DNA of 64,000 nucleotides from Bacillus tuaregi (GCF_900104575.1 NZ_LT629731.1:1409051-1473050); one strand, 5' to 3'. Shown: positions 1 to 8,929, counted from the stretch's first letter. A program made the numbers and translations. Notes: generated from the sequence alone by a model not told the origin.

Positions 1-26
1 TTCAAATAAAAGGAAGTGGAGATAAA

Positions 27-1361
27 TTGAATAAAACGATTCATAAAGATCATATATCAAACATTAGGGATTTACTGCAAACGGGTAAGCTCCCGCAATG
101 GATTATGACAGATCCTGAAATTCATCAATTAGAGATTGAAAAAATCTTCAGCAAAACCTGGAATTTTATCGCACATGAATCTGAGATTCCAAACAAAGGG
201 GATTATGTGTCAAGGTGGATTGTTCAAGACCCGATCCTGTTAGTTCGTAATGGCGAGGGTGAAATCAATGCCTTCATTAATTCCTGTACACATCGGGGTG
301 TTCATTTATGTCCATCGGATTTAGGCAATAAGAAAGCCTTCACCTGTCCGTATCATGGCTGGACCTTTAATATGGATGGCGATTTAGTCGGGATACTAGC
401 CGGGAATAAAATATACGGCGAAGAAATGGATAAAAAAGAGTGGGGGCTTAGGAAGGTTCCAAAGGTTGAAAGCTATCATGGATTAATTTTTGCTTCTTTA
501 AACCCAGATGCAGAACCGTTAGAAAAGTACTTAGGCGGATTAAAATGGTATTTCGACATTATGCTGGGCAGAAGTAATAAAGGGATGGAGGTCATTGGGG
601 CACCACAGCGCTGGGTAGTGGATACGAATTGGAAGGTAAGCGCGGAAGTGTTTGTCGGTGATGCTTATCATACCGCCATGACACACCGCTCAACAGTTGA
701 ACTGGGAATCAGTCCGAAGGATCCGTTATTTGCCAGCAATGGTTATCAAGTCCAACTTGAGCAGGGACATGGTATCAACGTAATTCAACCGCCAAAGTCT
801 GTGTCCATTCCACCATATCAAGGGCTTCCGGAAGAAATGTGGCCGATGTTTCATGAAAACTTAACCGAAGAACAGTTATCTGTCTTTAAAAAGACGATGG
901 TGTTCAATGGAAACTGCTTCCCTAATCTTTCCTTCTTAAGTCCAATGCACGGAAAAGGGGAACATGAGAACCTAACAAACTTCTTAACGATTAGACAATG
1001 GCGTCCACTTGGACCTGACAAGATTGAAGCATGGTCATGGATATTGGTCGATAAAGAAGCACCGCAAGAATTTAAAGAAAATTCTTACAAAAGATACGTG
1101 AATACATTTGGACCTGGTGGAACATTAGAGCAGGATGATGCAGAGCTATGGACAAGACTTGCGGATGCGAGCAAAGGTGTAACAGCTCGGGATAAGACCT
1201 TACATTTCAATAACGTCGTGAATTATTTGATGGGAATGGATGTTGTGGAGCCTGTTGACGATTTTCCAGGACCGGGCATTGCCTATCCAACGACCTTCTT
1301 GGATGTAGTACACCGAGGTTTTTATGAATACTGGCAGGAATTAATTTCGAAAGAATCTTGA
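27..1361 (+). CDS. Rieske non-heme iron ring-hydroxylating oxygenase, alpha subunit
   Basis: Large catalytic subunit of an aromatic-ring dioxygenase, 444 aa, a normal family length. The Rieske [2Fe-2S] motif is C87-x-H89...C107-x2-H110, followed by the typical YHGW. The C-terminal catalytic domain carries the 2-His facial-triad segment GDAYHTAMTH (D212, H215, H220). The start is TTG, preceded by AGGAAGTGGA at 11-20. The beta subunit follows 18 bp downstream, so the pair is co-transcribed. The family adds O2 to an aromatic ring using electrons from a reductase/ferredoxin, and no such partner gene is in this window. Substrate is not readable from sequence. The downstream LigAB and hydratase-aldolase genes suggest it makes a diol for extradiol cleavage. 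The gene lies at the window edge, so operon genes may lie upstream. Confidence 0.93.
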   Translation: MNKTIHKDHISNIRDLLQTGKLPQWIMTDPEIHQLEIEKIFSKTWNFIAHESEIPNKGDYVSRWIVQDPILLVRNGEGEINAFINSCTHRGVHLCPSDLGNKKAFTCPYHGWTFNMDGDLVGILAGNKIYGEEMDKKEWGLRKVPKVESYHGLIFASLNPDAEPLEKYLGGLKWYFDIMLGRSNKGMEVIGAPQRWVVDTNWKVSAEVFVGDAYHTAMTHRSTVELGISPKDPLFASNGYQVQLEQGHGINVIQPPKSVSIPPYQGLPEEMWPMFHENLTEEQLSVFKKTMVFNGNCFPNLSFLSPMHGKGEHENLTNFLTIRQWRPLGPDKIEAWSWILVDKEAPQEFKENSYKRYVNTFGPGGTLEQDDAELWTRLADASKGVTARDKTLHFNNVVNYLMGMDVVEPVDDFPGPGIAYPTTFLDVVHRGFYEYWQELISKES

Positions 1362-1379
1362 TTTAGAGGAGGTACTTTA

Positions 1380-1913
1380 ATGGTTGAAATAAAGGAGCAA
1401 AATCAATATATCGTAAATTTAGAATTACAAAATGAAATTACCTTGTTTTACTATCGTGAAGCAGAGCTATTGGATACAAGAGACTATCATTCATGGTTTC
1501 AACTGCTTTCCGAGGACATTATCTACCGTATGCCGTCACGGGTGACCCGTGATAGCTCAAGCGGCTCAGACATCATTGATGAGATGAGCTATTTTGAAGA
1601 CGATTATACCACGATGAAAACAAGAGTGGACCGTCTTTATACGAAGTCTGCCTGGTCTCATGATCCGCCATCGCGGACTCGTCACTTTATCAGTCATGTT
1701 CGCATGAAAAAAGGTGAAAAAGAAAATGAATTAGAAGTGAAAAGCTATTTTCAATATATCCGTAACCGGGGCAATCAAACCATCAATGACCAGCTAACAG
1801 GAGAGCGTGTGGATATTCTCCAAAGAGTGGGCGAAGACTGGAAAATTGCGAAAAGAACGATTTATCCTGATCATGCTGTGATTGGAACATTAAACCTGCA
1901 TAACTTTTTCTAA
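1380..1913 (+). CDS. Ring-hydroxylating dioxygenase beta (small) subunit
   Basis: A 177-aa NTF2/SnoaL-fold small subunit that packs with the Rieske alpha subunit in an alpha3beta3-type enzyme. It has the family pattern of an N-terminal helix with FYYREAELLDTRDYHSWF, a central SRTRHFISHVR strand and a C-terminal DWKIAKRTIYPDHAV strand. The start ATG sits 7 nt after GAGGAGG. It is non-catalytic and structural in the known family. Its position directly behind the alpha gene supports the assignment. Confidence 0.9.
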   Translation: MVEIKEQNQYIVNLELQNEITLFYYREAELLDTRDYHSWFQLLSEDIIYRMPSRVTRDSSSGSDIIDEMSYFEDDYTTMKTRVDRLYTKSAWSHDPPSRTRHFISHVRMKKGEKENELEVKSYFQYIRNRGNQTINDQLTGERVDILQRVGEDWKIAKRTIYPDHAVIGTLNLHNFF

Positions 1914-1932
1914 CGAAGGTGGGACAAATACA

Positions 1933-2457
1933 ATGGGAAAACAGGAAAATTTAACCGAATTTCGGAAGGTGATTGCCGAGCAGCGGAAACCCTTACCAAG
2001 GGTAGCGGAGGAGGAGTGGGAGCATGTTGTCGTCCATGCAGATGAAATTCCTTGGTACAGTCCGGGAAAGGAATCGAATCCTTCGCGATTAGGACCGGTT
2101 CTCCAGTTGCCGGCAAAGAGCTTTGAGATTTTTTTACAGGAAATTGAACCAGGTTCGGCTTCTGATATGCAGCGCCATCACCATGAATCTGTTCACTATG
2201 TGATGTCAGGCACCGGTTACAGTGAAATCGGGGACAGAACCTATCCTTGGTCTACAGGAGATTTTGTTTATACACCGCCGATGGTCTGGCATAGGCATTA
2301 TAACAGCAGTCAGGAGGAGCCGGTCCGAATGTTCCTGGTGGAAAATTCGAAGTTACTAGAATCTCTCGGGCTGAACTTTCGTGAATCAGAGGGCTCGATT
2401 GATTATGCAGAACTTCAGGAAAGGCTGAAAAAGAAAAACGCTGAGCCTCAAATATAG
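1933..2457 (+). CDS. Single-domain cupin protein
   Basis: A 174-aa cupin with the metal-binding pattern HHHE...(GxxxxxxGD)...H: RHHHESVHYVMSGTG, then STGDFVYTPPMVWHRHYN. The fold resembles one domain of gentisate or 1-hydroxy-2-naphthoate dioxygenase but is half their usual length. It may be a ring-cleavage or isomerase-type auxiliary enzyme, or a non-enzymatic binder. It sits inside the aromatic operon between the first Rieske pair and LigAB, so a role in the same pathway is likely. The exact reaction is unknown. Confidence 0.75.
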   Translation: MGKQENLTEFRKVIAEQRKPLPRVAEEEWEHVVVHADEIPWYSPGKESNPSRLGPVLQLPAKSFEIFLQEIEPGSASDMQRHHHESVHYVMSGTGYSEIGDRTYPWSTGDFVYTPPMVWHRHYNSSQEEPVRMFLVENSKLLESLGLNFRESEGSIDYAELQERLKKKNAEPQI

Positions 2458-2501
2458 AGTTCAATTAGGCTAGATTTGACAGAGAAAATGGGGGAATAAG
2501 G

Positions 2502-2762
2502 ATGTCAGCTTACGAGATTAATAAATTATTTCATGCAATTTCTGTGCATGAGGATGTGAAGCAGAGATATATTCAGAATCGGAAAGTTGTTATGGATGAA
2601 TATAACTTAAATGAGCAGGAACAAAGGATGGTTCAGGAAAATGATTTTGCCGCGCTTACGGATTATGGCGTGAATGGTCTGATATTAATGAGAATAAAGG
2701 ATGTTCATCAGGTTCCTGTCCCAGAAATGATCAAAAGCTTAAATCGCAAGATTCATAGTTAA
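2502..2762 (+). CDS. LigA-type small subunit of a class III extradiol dioxygenase
   Basis: An 86-aa all-helical protein matching the LigA family pattern (INKLFHAISVHEDVKQRY ... LNEQEQRMVQENDFAALTDYGVNGLILMR). In protocatechuate 4,5-dioxygenase, LigA caps the LigB active site. A GGGGGAATAAGG ribosome site precedes the ATG. The LigB-like partner begins 35 bp downstream, so the two form a heteromeric enzyme. Confidence 0.82.
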   Translation: MSAYEINKLFHAISVHEDVKQRYIQNRKVVMDEYNLNEQEQRMVQENDFAALTDYGVNGLILMRIKDVHQVPVPEMIKSLNRKIHS

Positions 2763-2796
2763 TAAATATTTTGTTAAACCATTAGGAGGTTAAATC

Positions 2797-3639
2797 ATGA
2801 GTAAATTAGTAGCTGCACTTGCAATGAGTCATAGCCCGTTGGTTCCATCCATTCCAACGGCACCACCGATTGAAAAAAGAGAACGAGTACAAGGAGCCTA
2901 TGATCAATGTAGAGCGATCCTAGAAGAGGCAAAACCAGAGGTGATTATTATCATTTCTGCGGAGCATATGAGCACATTGTCACCGCAATTAATTCCGCCA
3001 TTTACCGTTGGGGTAGCAGAAAGCTATAAGGGACCGCTTGATAAATGGATTGGGATTCCTGAAAAGGTCTATCCTGGTTCCCCGGAATTATCCCATTTTA
3101 TTCTATCCAAGCTATTTCAAAATAATTTTGACGTAGCGATGGCAGGGGAGTTAGCTCTTGATCATGGAACGATTCAACCATTGCATTATGTGGAGCCTCT
3201 TAATGAACAGGCTATTGTGATACCGATTATCTTAAATGGAATCACTCATCCATTACCGTCGATGAAACGTTGCTTTGAATTTGGAAAGGTGTTAAGAGAA
3301 GCGATTGAACAGCAGGATATTTTTGAAAGAGTAGCGATTCTTGGAACAGGCGGCTTGTCACACTGGGTCGGTACGAAGGAAATGGGCATCGTAAATGAAG
3401 AATGGGACCGACAAATTCTCAATTTGATTTCTTCAGGCCGCGCAGAGGAATTTGCGTGCATGAATGATGAGGATATTATCGCTGGCGGAAATGGAGCGGA
3501 AGAGGTCCGTGCTTGGTCAGCCGTTGTGGGGGCTTCCTTATCCAATCAAGGCCAGGTGATTGCCTATGAGAACGTGAAGGAATGGGTAACAGGGCTTGGC
3601 TTTGTTCAAATGAAGGTGGAAGAGGGTGCCTTAGTTTGA
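2797..3639 (+). CDS. LigB-type class III extradiol ring-cleavage dioxygenase, catalytic subunit
   Basis: A 280-aa catalytic subunit of the LigB superfamily. The N-terminal AMSHSPLVPS histidine and the SAEHM histidine fit the usual Fe(II) ligands, and ALDHGTIQPLHY and GTGGLSHWVG are the expected conserved loops. It would open a catecholic or bicyclic diol ring next to the hydroxyls. A TTAGGAGGTTAAATC site precedes the ATG. The gene is translationally coupled to the aldolase behind it through a TTGA overlap. Substrate is uncertain; protocatechuate-like acids and bicyclic aromatic diols are both possible. Confidence 0.85.
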   Translation: MSKLVAALAMSHSPLVPSIPTAPPIEKRERVQGAYDQCRAILEEAKPEVIIIISAEHMSTLSPQLIPPFTVGVAESYKGPLDKWIGIPEKVYPGSPELSHFILSKLFQNNFDVAMAGELALDHGTIQPLHYVEPLNEQAIVIPIILNGITHPLPSMKRCFEFGKVLREAIEQQDIFERVAILGTGGLSHWVGTKEMGIVNEEWDRQILNLISSGRAEEFACMNDEDIIAGGNGAEEVRAWSAVVGASLSNQGQVIAYENVKEWVTGLGFVQMKVEEGALV

Positions 3640-4613
3640 GAGAAACTGTTCAGGATGTAAAAGGAATTTATGCGATTATCCCTACTCCTGCCTTACCGTT
3701 CGCTGATCAAATCACAACAGAAGATACAGTGGATTATGAAGAAACGGTAAGAGCGGTTAATCAAATGATTGAAGACGGCGTTGATGCAATTATGACAACG
3801 GGAACTTTCGGTGAAGCGGCGACGTTAACATGGGATGAGCATTTGAAATTTGTCGCAACTGTCGTGGAAGCTGCTAAGGGACGTGTTCCTATCTATGCCG
3901 GGGCTACGACATTAAATACAAGAGATACGATTGCTAGAGCAAGGGCTTTTCAGGAAAAAGGTGTTTCTGGATTATTATTAGGCAGGCCGATGTGGTGTGA
4001 ATGTGATGATGATTCGATTGTCAGCTATTATCGTGGCGTGGCAGAGGCCGTTCCAGATTTAGGGATTATCGTCTATGATAATCCGGTTGCCTTTAAAGGC
4101 AAGATTAGCTCTGCTGTATATGCGAAGCTAGCTGAAATTCCTTCTATTATCGCAGCGAAATGCACATCCTTGAATACAGCGTTTTGGGAGGATGTCGAAG
4201 CAGTAAAAGGAAAAATCAGAATGCTGCCGATGGAACGGAATTGGTATGAAGGCTGGAGAGCGAAGCCTGATGAGGTATTGGCCTGCTGGAGTGGTGCTGC
4301 ATCCTGCGGCCCACAGCCGGCTGTTGCATTAAAACGGAGTATTTTTAACGGTGATGAGCAAAAGGCACAGGAAATTACGGAAGGAATGCAGCATGCCTCC
4401 AGTACCTTCTTTCCAAACGGTGATTTTAAATTATTTGCTAAATATAATATTCAGCTTGAAAAAATTCGTATTAATGAAGCTGGTTATATCAATGCTGGAC
4501 CGAGCCGACCTCCATATACAAAAGTACCGGAGGAATATGCCGAAGGAGCGAGAGTGGCTGGCAGACGTTTAGCACAATTGCGAAGAAAATATGACGGAAG
4601 TAAAGCACGATAG
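3636..4613 (+). CDS. Hydratase-aldolase of the DapA superfamily (NahE/PhdJ type)
   Basis: A (beta/alpha)8 class I aldolase of the N-acetylneuraminate lyase superfamily. The stretches GIYAIIPTPALP, TTGTFGEAATLTWDEH, YAGATTLNTRDTI and the tail AGPSRPPYTKVPEEY closely follow trans-o-hydroxybenzylidenepyruvate hydratase-aldolase (NahE) and 2'-carboxybenzalpyruvate aldolase (PhdJ). The Schiff-base lysine is in IIAAKCTS. The family releases pyruvate plus an aromatic aldehyde. I chose the TTG at 3636, which overlaps the ligB stop as TTGA and has GGTGGAAGAGGG upstream. An in-frame ATG at 3582 would lie inside ligB without a good ribosome site. Length is 325 aa. Confidence 0.88.
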   Translation: MRETVQDVKGIYAIIPTPALPFADQITTEDTVDYEETVRAVNQMIEDGVDAIMTTGTFGEAATLTWDEHLKFVATVVEAAKGRVPIYAGATTLNTRDTIARARAFQEKGVSGLLLGRPMWCECDDDSIVSYYRGVAEAVPDLGIIVYDNPVAFKGKISSAVYAKLAEIPSIIAAKCTSLNTAFWEDVEAVKGKIRMLPMERNWYEGWRAKPDEVLACWSGAASCGPQPAVALKRSIFNGDEQKAQEITEGMQHASSTFFPNGDFKLFAKYNIQLEKIRINEAGYINAGPSRPPYTKVPEEYAEGARVAGRRLAQLRRKYDGSKAR

Positions 4614-4688
4614 GTAATGTGTGTGAATAGGCGATTTAAGAAGGAAGAATCTCGCAATCTATTAAAAGGGAAAAGGAGTTGTTAAGGG

Positions 4689-5936
4689 ATGAAAGCAGCA
4701 ACAAAGAATCAGGAATTAAATCTAACGTGGCCGGAAGAAGGAATTACACGAGTTCCGTACCAAGTGTTTTTAGATCAAAAGGTATATGATGAGGAGCAAA
4801 AGAATATTTTCCGTGGTCCAACCTGGAATTATCTTTGCCTAGAGGCCGAGCTGCCAAATAAGCATGATTACAAAACTGGTTTTATTGGGGATACTCCAGT
4901 CGTGGTTACACGGTCATCAGACGGTACGTTCAGCGCCTTTGTCAATCGCTGTGCCCATCGCGGGGCTACCGTTTGTATGGATTCATGCGGTAACAGCCGT
5001 AATTTCACCTGTGTCTATCATGCCTGGGTGTATGATGATAAAGGAAATTTGAAGGGCGTTCCTTTTAAAAATGGTGTGAATGGTAACGGCGGGATGCCGG
5101 ATGATTTTGACACGAAGAAACTGTCCCTGACAAAGGTTAGAGTGGAAAGCTATCATGGAATGCTATTTGGTACCTTTGATGAAAATCTCGAGCCACTTGA
5201 CCAATATATTGGCGAAAAAATGGGTCACTATTTGCAGCGGGTCTTTAATGGCAGACCAATTAAAATATTAGGCTACCAGCGCCAAAAGATGCAGAATAAT
5301 TGGAAATTATATTTTGAAAATGTGAAGGATTCCTATCATGCGAGCTTACTTCACCTTTTCTTTACAACCTTTGGCATTAACCGTTTGTCACAAAAGGGTG
5401 GGATTGATTTAGACGAGCGCGGGATGCATCATGTCAGCTATACGTTTGGCAATAAAAATGAGAATGAGAGTGTCTATAAAAATGAAAAGGTACGTTCCTA
5501 TTCTAAATATACGTTGGATGATCCAAGTCTGTTAGACGGGTGGAATGAATTTGAGGATGGCATTACACTTGCGATTCAATCAATCTTCCCTGGAGTGGTT
5601 CTGCAGCAAATTCATAATACATTAGCCGTCCGCCAATTACTGCCAAAGGGCCCGGGTGAATGTGAGCTGATCTGGACGTTCATTGGCTATGAGGATGATA
5701 CCGAGGAACAAACAGAAATGCGCTTAAAGCAGAATAATTTAGTGGGTCCGGCAGGGTTTGTTTCACTGGAGGATGGCGGTATTGGAGAAATGGTTCAAAA
5801 GGCAATTGTCAGGGACCAAGAGAAAACAGCCTTCATTGAAATGGGCGGTCGAGATGTAAAAAGTGAAAACTACCGCATTACTGAAACATCCATCCGTGGT
5901 TTCTGGAAGCAATATCGAGAATTAATGCGAGTCTAA
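4689..5936 (+). CDS. Second Rieske oxygenase alpha subunit, salicylate 5-hydroxylase/anthranilate dioxygenase-like
   Basis: A 415-aa alpha subunit distinct from the first. The Rieske motif is NRCAHRG...CVYHAW. The mononuclear iron segment is ENVKDSYHASLLH. Its overall pattern (WPEEGITRVPY near the start, GVPFKNGVNGNGGMP, GPAGFVSLEDG, ETSIRGFW) follows NagG, the large oxygenase subunit of salicylate 5-hydroxylase, and AndAc-type anthranilate dioxygenase. An AAAAGGAG site precedes the ATG. If NagG-like, it would convert the salicylate-type product of the upstream aldolase to gentisate. That pathway order is inference. Confidence 0.9.
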   Translation: MKAATKNQELNLTWPEEGITRVPYQVFLDQKVYDEEQKNIFRGPTWNYLCLEAELPNKHDYKTGFIGDTPVVVTRSSDGTFSAFVNRCAHRGATVCMDSCGNSRNFTCVYHAWVYDDKGNLKGVPFKNGVNGNGGMPDDFDTKKLSLTKVRVESYHGMLFGTFDENLEPLDQYIGEKMGHYLQRVFNGRPIKILGYQRQKMQNNWKLYFENVKDSYHASLLHLFFTTFGINRLSQKGGIDLDERGMHHVSYTFGNKNENESVYKNEKVRSYSKYTLDDPSLLDGWNEFEDGITLAIQSIFPGVVLQQIHNTLAVRQLLPKGPGECELIWTFIGYEDDTEEQTEMRLKQNNLVGPAGFVSLEDGGIGEMVQKAIVRDQEKTAFIEMGGRDVKSENYRITETSIRGFWKQYRELMRV

Positions 5937-6012
5937 TGACTGGCTCAGTACATGAATGGAAACCAACAAACAATGATGACAGAGCATAAGGAATAGACAA
6001 GGAGGAATAAGG

Positions 6013-6504
6013 ATGAGTAATCAGGAAACAATCGGCATAACAGAGGTACGAGAAAAAATCCAACAATTAAATGACCAGTATATTCATTGTATTGATGATG
6101 ATCGACTGGAGGAATGGCCTGAATTTTTCACAGAGGATTGTACTTACAAAATCATTTCAAGAGAAAATTATGCGAGAAATCTGCCATCTTCCTTAATTTA
6201 TTGTAAAAGTAAGGGGATGCTAAAGGACCGCATTTCCGCCCATCGAAATGCCAATATCTTTGAAGCTCATTTTTACCGCCATATTGTCAGCAATAGCTTG
6301 ATCATGGGAGAGGCAGATGGAGTCTACCAGGTTCAATCAAACTATGTTGTCTTTCAAACGAAATTAGATGGGAATACAGAAGTCTATAATACGGGCAAAT
6401 ATATTGATCAAGTTGTCTTTGAAGCAGGCGAACCAAAGCTAAAAGAGAGATTAGTCGTTTATGATACTTTAAATATCCCTAGTTTACTAGTTACACCTAT
6501 TTAA
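6013..6504 (+). CDS. Second ring-hydroxylating oxygenase beta subunit (NagH-like)
   Basis: A 163-aa NTF2-fold small subunit. The segments IYCKSKGMLKDRISAHRNANIFEAHFYRHIVS and CIDDDRLEEWPEFFTEDCTYKI resemble the NagH/AndAd group that pairs with NagG-like alpha subunits. A strong AAGGAGGAATAAGG site precedes the ATG. It is the last recognisable gene of the operon. A structured repeat element begins two bases before its stop codon ends. Confidence 0.88.
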   Translation: MSNQETIGITEVREKIQQLNDQYIHCIDDDRLEEWPEFFTEDCTYKIISRENYARNLPSSLIYCKSKGMLKDRISAHRNANIFEAHFYRHIVSNSLIMGEADGVYQVQSNYVVFQTKLDGNTEVYNTGKYIDQVVFEAGEPKLKERLVVYDTLNIPSLLVTPI

Positions 6505-6727
6505 CTTCATTAGCAAATGCTTTTTGTACCGAAAGCTTGCGACAGGTACAGAAGTCCTCCACTACTACAAGTGGGGGATGAAGGCAAATGGTCCTTCGAT
6601 TCAGTGGGGGTTCAAACCCCGGCTGAATGAAGTTAAGCCTCCGGCGGATGTCACGGATTTTTTAGGGGTAATTTATCGAGCAAGCTCGATAAAAATCCGG
6701 ACGCAAATTCGGCGGGGCGAATTTGAT
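6502..6727 (+). repeat. Structured repeat element, copy 1 (atypical 5' arm)
   Basis: First copy of a family also found near 15.5, 21.9, 28.7 and 55.9 kb, with a tail at 60.3 kb. It keeps the GAAGTCCTCCACTACTACAAGTGGGGGATGA hairpin region, the GGCTGAATGAAGTTAAGCCTCCGGCGG joint and the tail ending CGAATTTGAT. The usual 5' arm AACTTCATTCAGC is altered. An extra ~36 bp carries its own TGTACC...GGTACA hairpin. The tail hairpin TTTATCGAGC-AA-GCTCGATAAA is perfect here. Confidence 0.85.
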
Positions 6728-6879
6728 TTTAAACAGTTGTGTAAATACAACGGTGGCCTGTGGTGTTTGTGGACTTTCGTTGGATTCAGCATGAGTCAGT
6801 TAAAGGAAACTTATGCCAGAGGCCGTCTAGTAGTTAAGCTAGATGAATGGCTTTTTCTCATAAAAAGGAATGGTGAACG

Positions 6880-8919
6880 ATGATAACATTACTGAGCCTA
6901 CTGATCTTCCTTACCGTTGCAGGCTATGCATTCTATTTGTTTATCAAGCTTGTCTACAGTCGTTATTTGTTTATTAAGCTGGGAAAGAGGGTGGATTTTA
7001 ATCTCGATCTCAGGGAGAGACTCAATAGCCTTCTAATTAATGGTTTTGGCCAGCGAAAGCTGTTTAAGGACAAGAAAAGCGGCATCATGCATTTCATCTT
7101 ATTTTATGGTTTTTTTATTATCCAAATTGGACTTATTGAATTGATTATTAAAGGCGTTATTACAGGCTATGAGTTTCCCCTAGGAGAAGCACATAAATAT
7201 TTCAGTTTCCTGCAGGAATGGACAACCTTCCTCATGCTTTGTGCCATCCTGTACGCGGCCTATCGCCGTTATGGAGAGAAGCTCAAGCGGCTGCAATGGA
7301 GACGTGATGCGAAAGCCGCCTTTGTTTACAGTGCCTTGACAGTGCTGACGACATCCATTCTGCTAAGCCTTGGCTTTGAAGCTGTCATGCTTGGCCATGT
7401 GCCGAGCTTTACTCACGCACCTTTCTCAGCGATGGTTGCGATGCTCTTTTCAGGCATAGGGACAACCGCAAGCACTGTGCTGTTCTATGTATTTTGGTGG
7501 ATTCATATGTTGGCAGTAATGAGCTTCATGGTTTTTGTCCCGCAATCGAAGCAGGCCCATGAGCTGTTTGCTCTAATTAATATCTTTTTTAAGAAGGTTG
7601 GAAGCGGAAAGCGTTTAAAGAAGATTGATTTTAAGGACGAAACCGTCGAGGAGTTCGGAGTCGGGAGAATTGAAAATTTCAGACGCGATCAGCTGATTGA
7701 TTTATATGCCTGTGTGGAATGCGGTCGATGTACAAATATGTGCCCGGCATCTGGGACAGGTAAGCAGCTTTCGCCGATGCATCTGATGATTAAGCTTCGG
7801 GATCATTTGACCGAGAAGGGGGCTGCGGTTACTTCAAGGGAGCCATGGCTGCCGACCTTTGCATTCGCAGGGGCTGGAGCCCATGAAGCTGCAGCTGGCT
7901 CTGTCGCTCTTGAGGAGAATTTGGTTGGAGATATCATGACAGAGCAGGAACTTTGGGCCTGTACGACCTGTCGAAATTGTGAGGACCAATGTCCGGTAAT
8001 GAATGAGCATGTGGAAAAAATTATCGACATGCGCCGTTATCTCATTCTTACACAGGGAGAAATGCCTGCCGATGCATTGCGATACTTTCAGAATATTGAG
8101 CGTCAGAATAATCCATGGGGTCTTAATCGGAAGGACCGGGTGAAATGGCGGGATGGAATGGAAGACATCGTTAAGACGGTGAAAGAAACGGATGAATTCG
8201 AGGTGCTTTATTGGGTTGGCTCGATGGGCTCGTATGATGCCAAAAGTCAGAAAATAGCCAAAGCATTTGTACGTATTCTCGATAAAGCAGGTGTGAAATT
8301 TGCTATCCTTGGAAATGAAGAGGGAAATTCAGGCGATTCAGCACGCCGGCTCGGGAATGAGTATTTGTTCCAGGAATTGTGTGCGCAGAATATTGAGACT
8401 TTCCAAAGATATGGCGTCAAGAAAATTCTCACAACCGATCCACATGCCTATAACCTATTCAAAAACGAATATCCAGAGTTCGGCTTTGAGGGTGAGGTTC
8501 TGCATCATACCGAATTTATTCTGCAGCTGTTAAAGGACGGTCGTCTCAATCCGGAGAAGGAGGTTAAGGAGAAAGTAGCCTACCATGACTCCTGCTACAT
8601 TGGGCGGTACAACGGCATGTATGACATACCGCGTGAAATTCTTAAGGCTATTCCAGGAGTCGAAATTCTCGAGCTGGAGCGTAGCCGAGAGGAAGCGCTT
8701 TGCTGTGGTGCCGGTGGTGGATTGATGTGGATGGAGGAGCATGAGGGAACACGAGTCAATATTGCCCGGACAGAAATGGCGCTTGCCACCAATCCAACGG
8801 TTATCGGTAGCAACTGTCCGTACTGCTTAACCATGCTAACCGACGGTACAAAGGCGAAGGAAGTCGAGGAGCAGGTGCAAACATTGGATATAGTTGAAAT
8901 TATTGAACGCTCATTGTAA
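6880..8919 (+). CDS. FadF-like membrane Fe-S oxidoreductase (heterodisulfide reductase-related)
   Basis: A 679-aa protein with an N-terminal membrane domain of about five helices (to ~residue 215). Next come two [4Fe-4S] motifs, CVECGRCTNMCP and CTTCRNCEDQCP, then a cysteine-rich CCG region with SCYIGRYNG, CCGAGGG and NCPYC. This is the layout of Bacillus FadF (YwjF), which is proposed to pass electrons from acyl-CoA dehydrogenase/ETF to the membrane. The ribosome site AAAAGGAATGGTG precedes the ATG. A terminator follows. No etf or fad genes are adjacent, so its partner here is unknown. Supplying or draining electrons for the nearby oxygenases is only a possibility. Confidence 0.85.
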   Translation: MITLLSLLIFLTVAGYAFYLFIKLVYSRYLFIKLGKRVDFNLDLRERLNSLLINGFGQRKLFKDKKSGIMHFILFYGFFIIQIGLIELIIKGVITGYEFPLGEAHKYFSFLQEWTTFLMLCAILYAAYRRYGEKLKRLQWRRDAKAAFVYSALTVLTTSILLSLGFEAVMLGHVPSFTHAPFSAMVAMLFSGIGTTASTVLFYVFWWIHMLAVMSFMVFVPQSKQAHELFALINIFFKKVGSGKRLKKIDFKDETVEEFGVGRIENFRRDQLIDLYACVECGRCTNMCPASGTGKQLSPMHLMIKLRDHLTEKGAAVTSREPWLPTFAFAGAGAHEAAAGSVALEENLVGDIMTEQELWACTTCRNCEDQCPVMNEHVEKIIDMRRYLILTQGEMPADALRYFQNIERQNNPWGLNRKDRVKWRDGMEDIVKTVKETDEFEVLYWVGSMGSYDAKSQKIAKAFVRILDKAGVKFAILGNEEGNSGDSARRLGNEYLFQELCAQNIETFQRYGVKKILTTDPHAYNLFKNEYPEFGFEGEVLHHTEFILQLLKDGRLNPEKEVKEKVAYHDSCYIGRYNGMYDIPREILKAIPGVEILELERSREEALCCGAGGGLMWMEEHEGTRVNIARTEMALATNPTVIGSNCPYCLTMLTDGTKAKEVEEQVQTLDIVEIIERSL

Positions 8920-8929
8920 GCGGCAAAAG

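Noticed and set aside
3582-3635. Upstream ATG start for the hydratase-aldolase
   Set aside because: It would overlap ligB by 58 bp and lacks a ribosome site; the TTG at 3636 has both a site and the TTGA coupling.
6524-6883. 119-codon open frame over the first structured repeat
   Set aside because: It runs through repeat hairpins that also occur, out of coding context, at other loci; no ribosome site and no protein family. The same applies to frames at 21970-22167 and 28618-28824.
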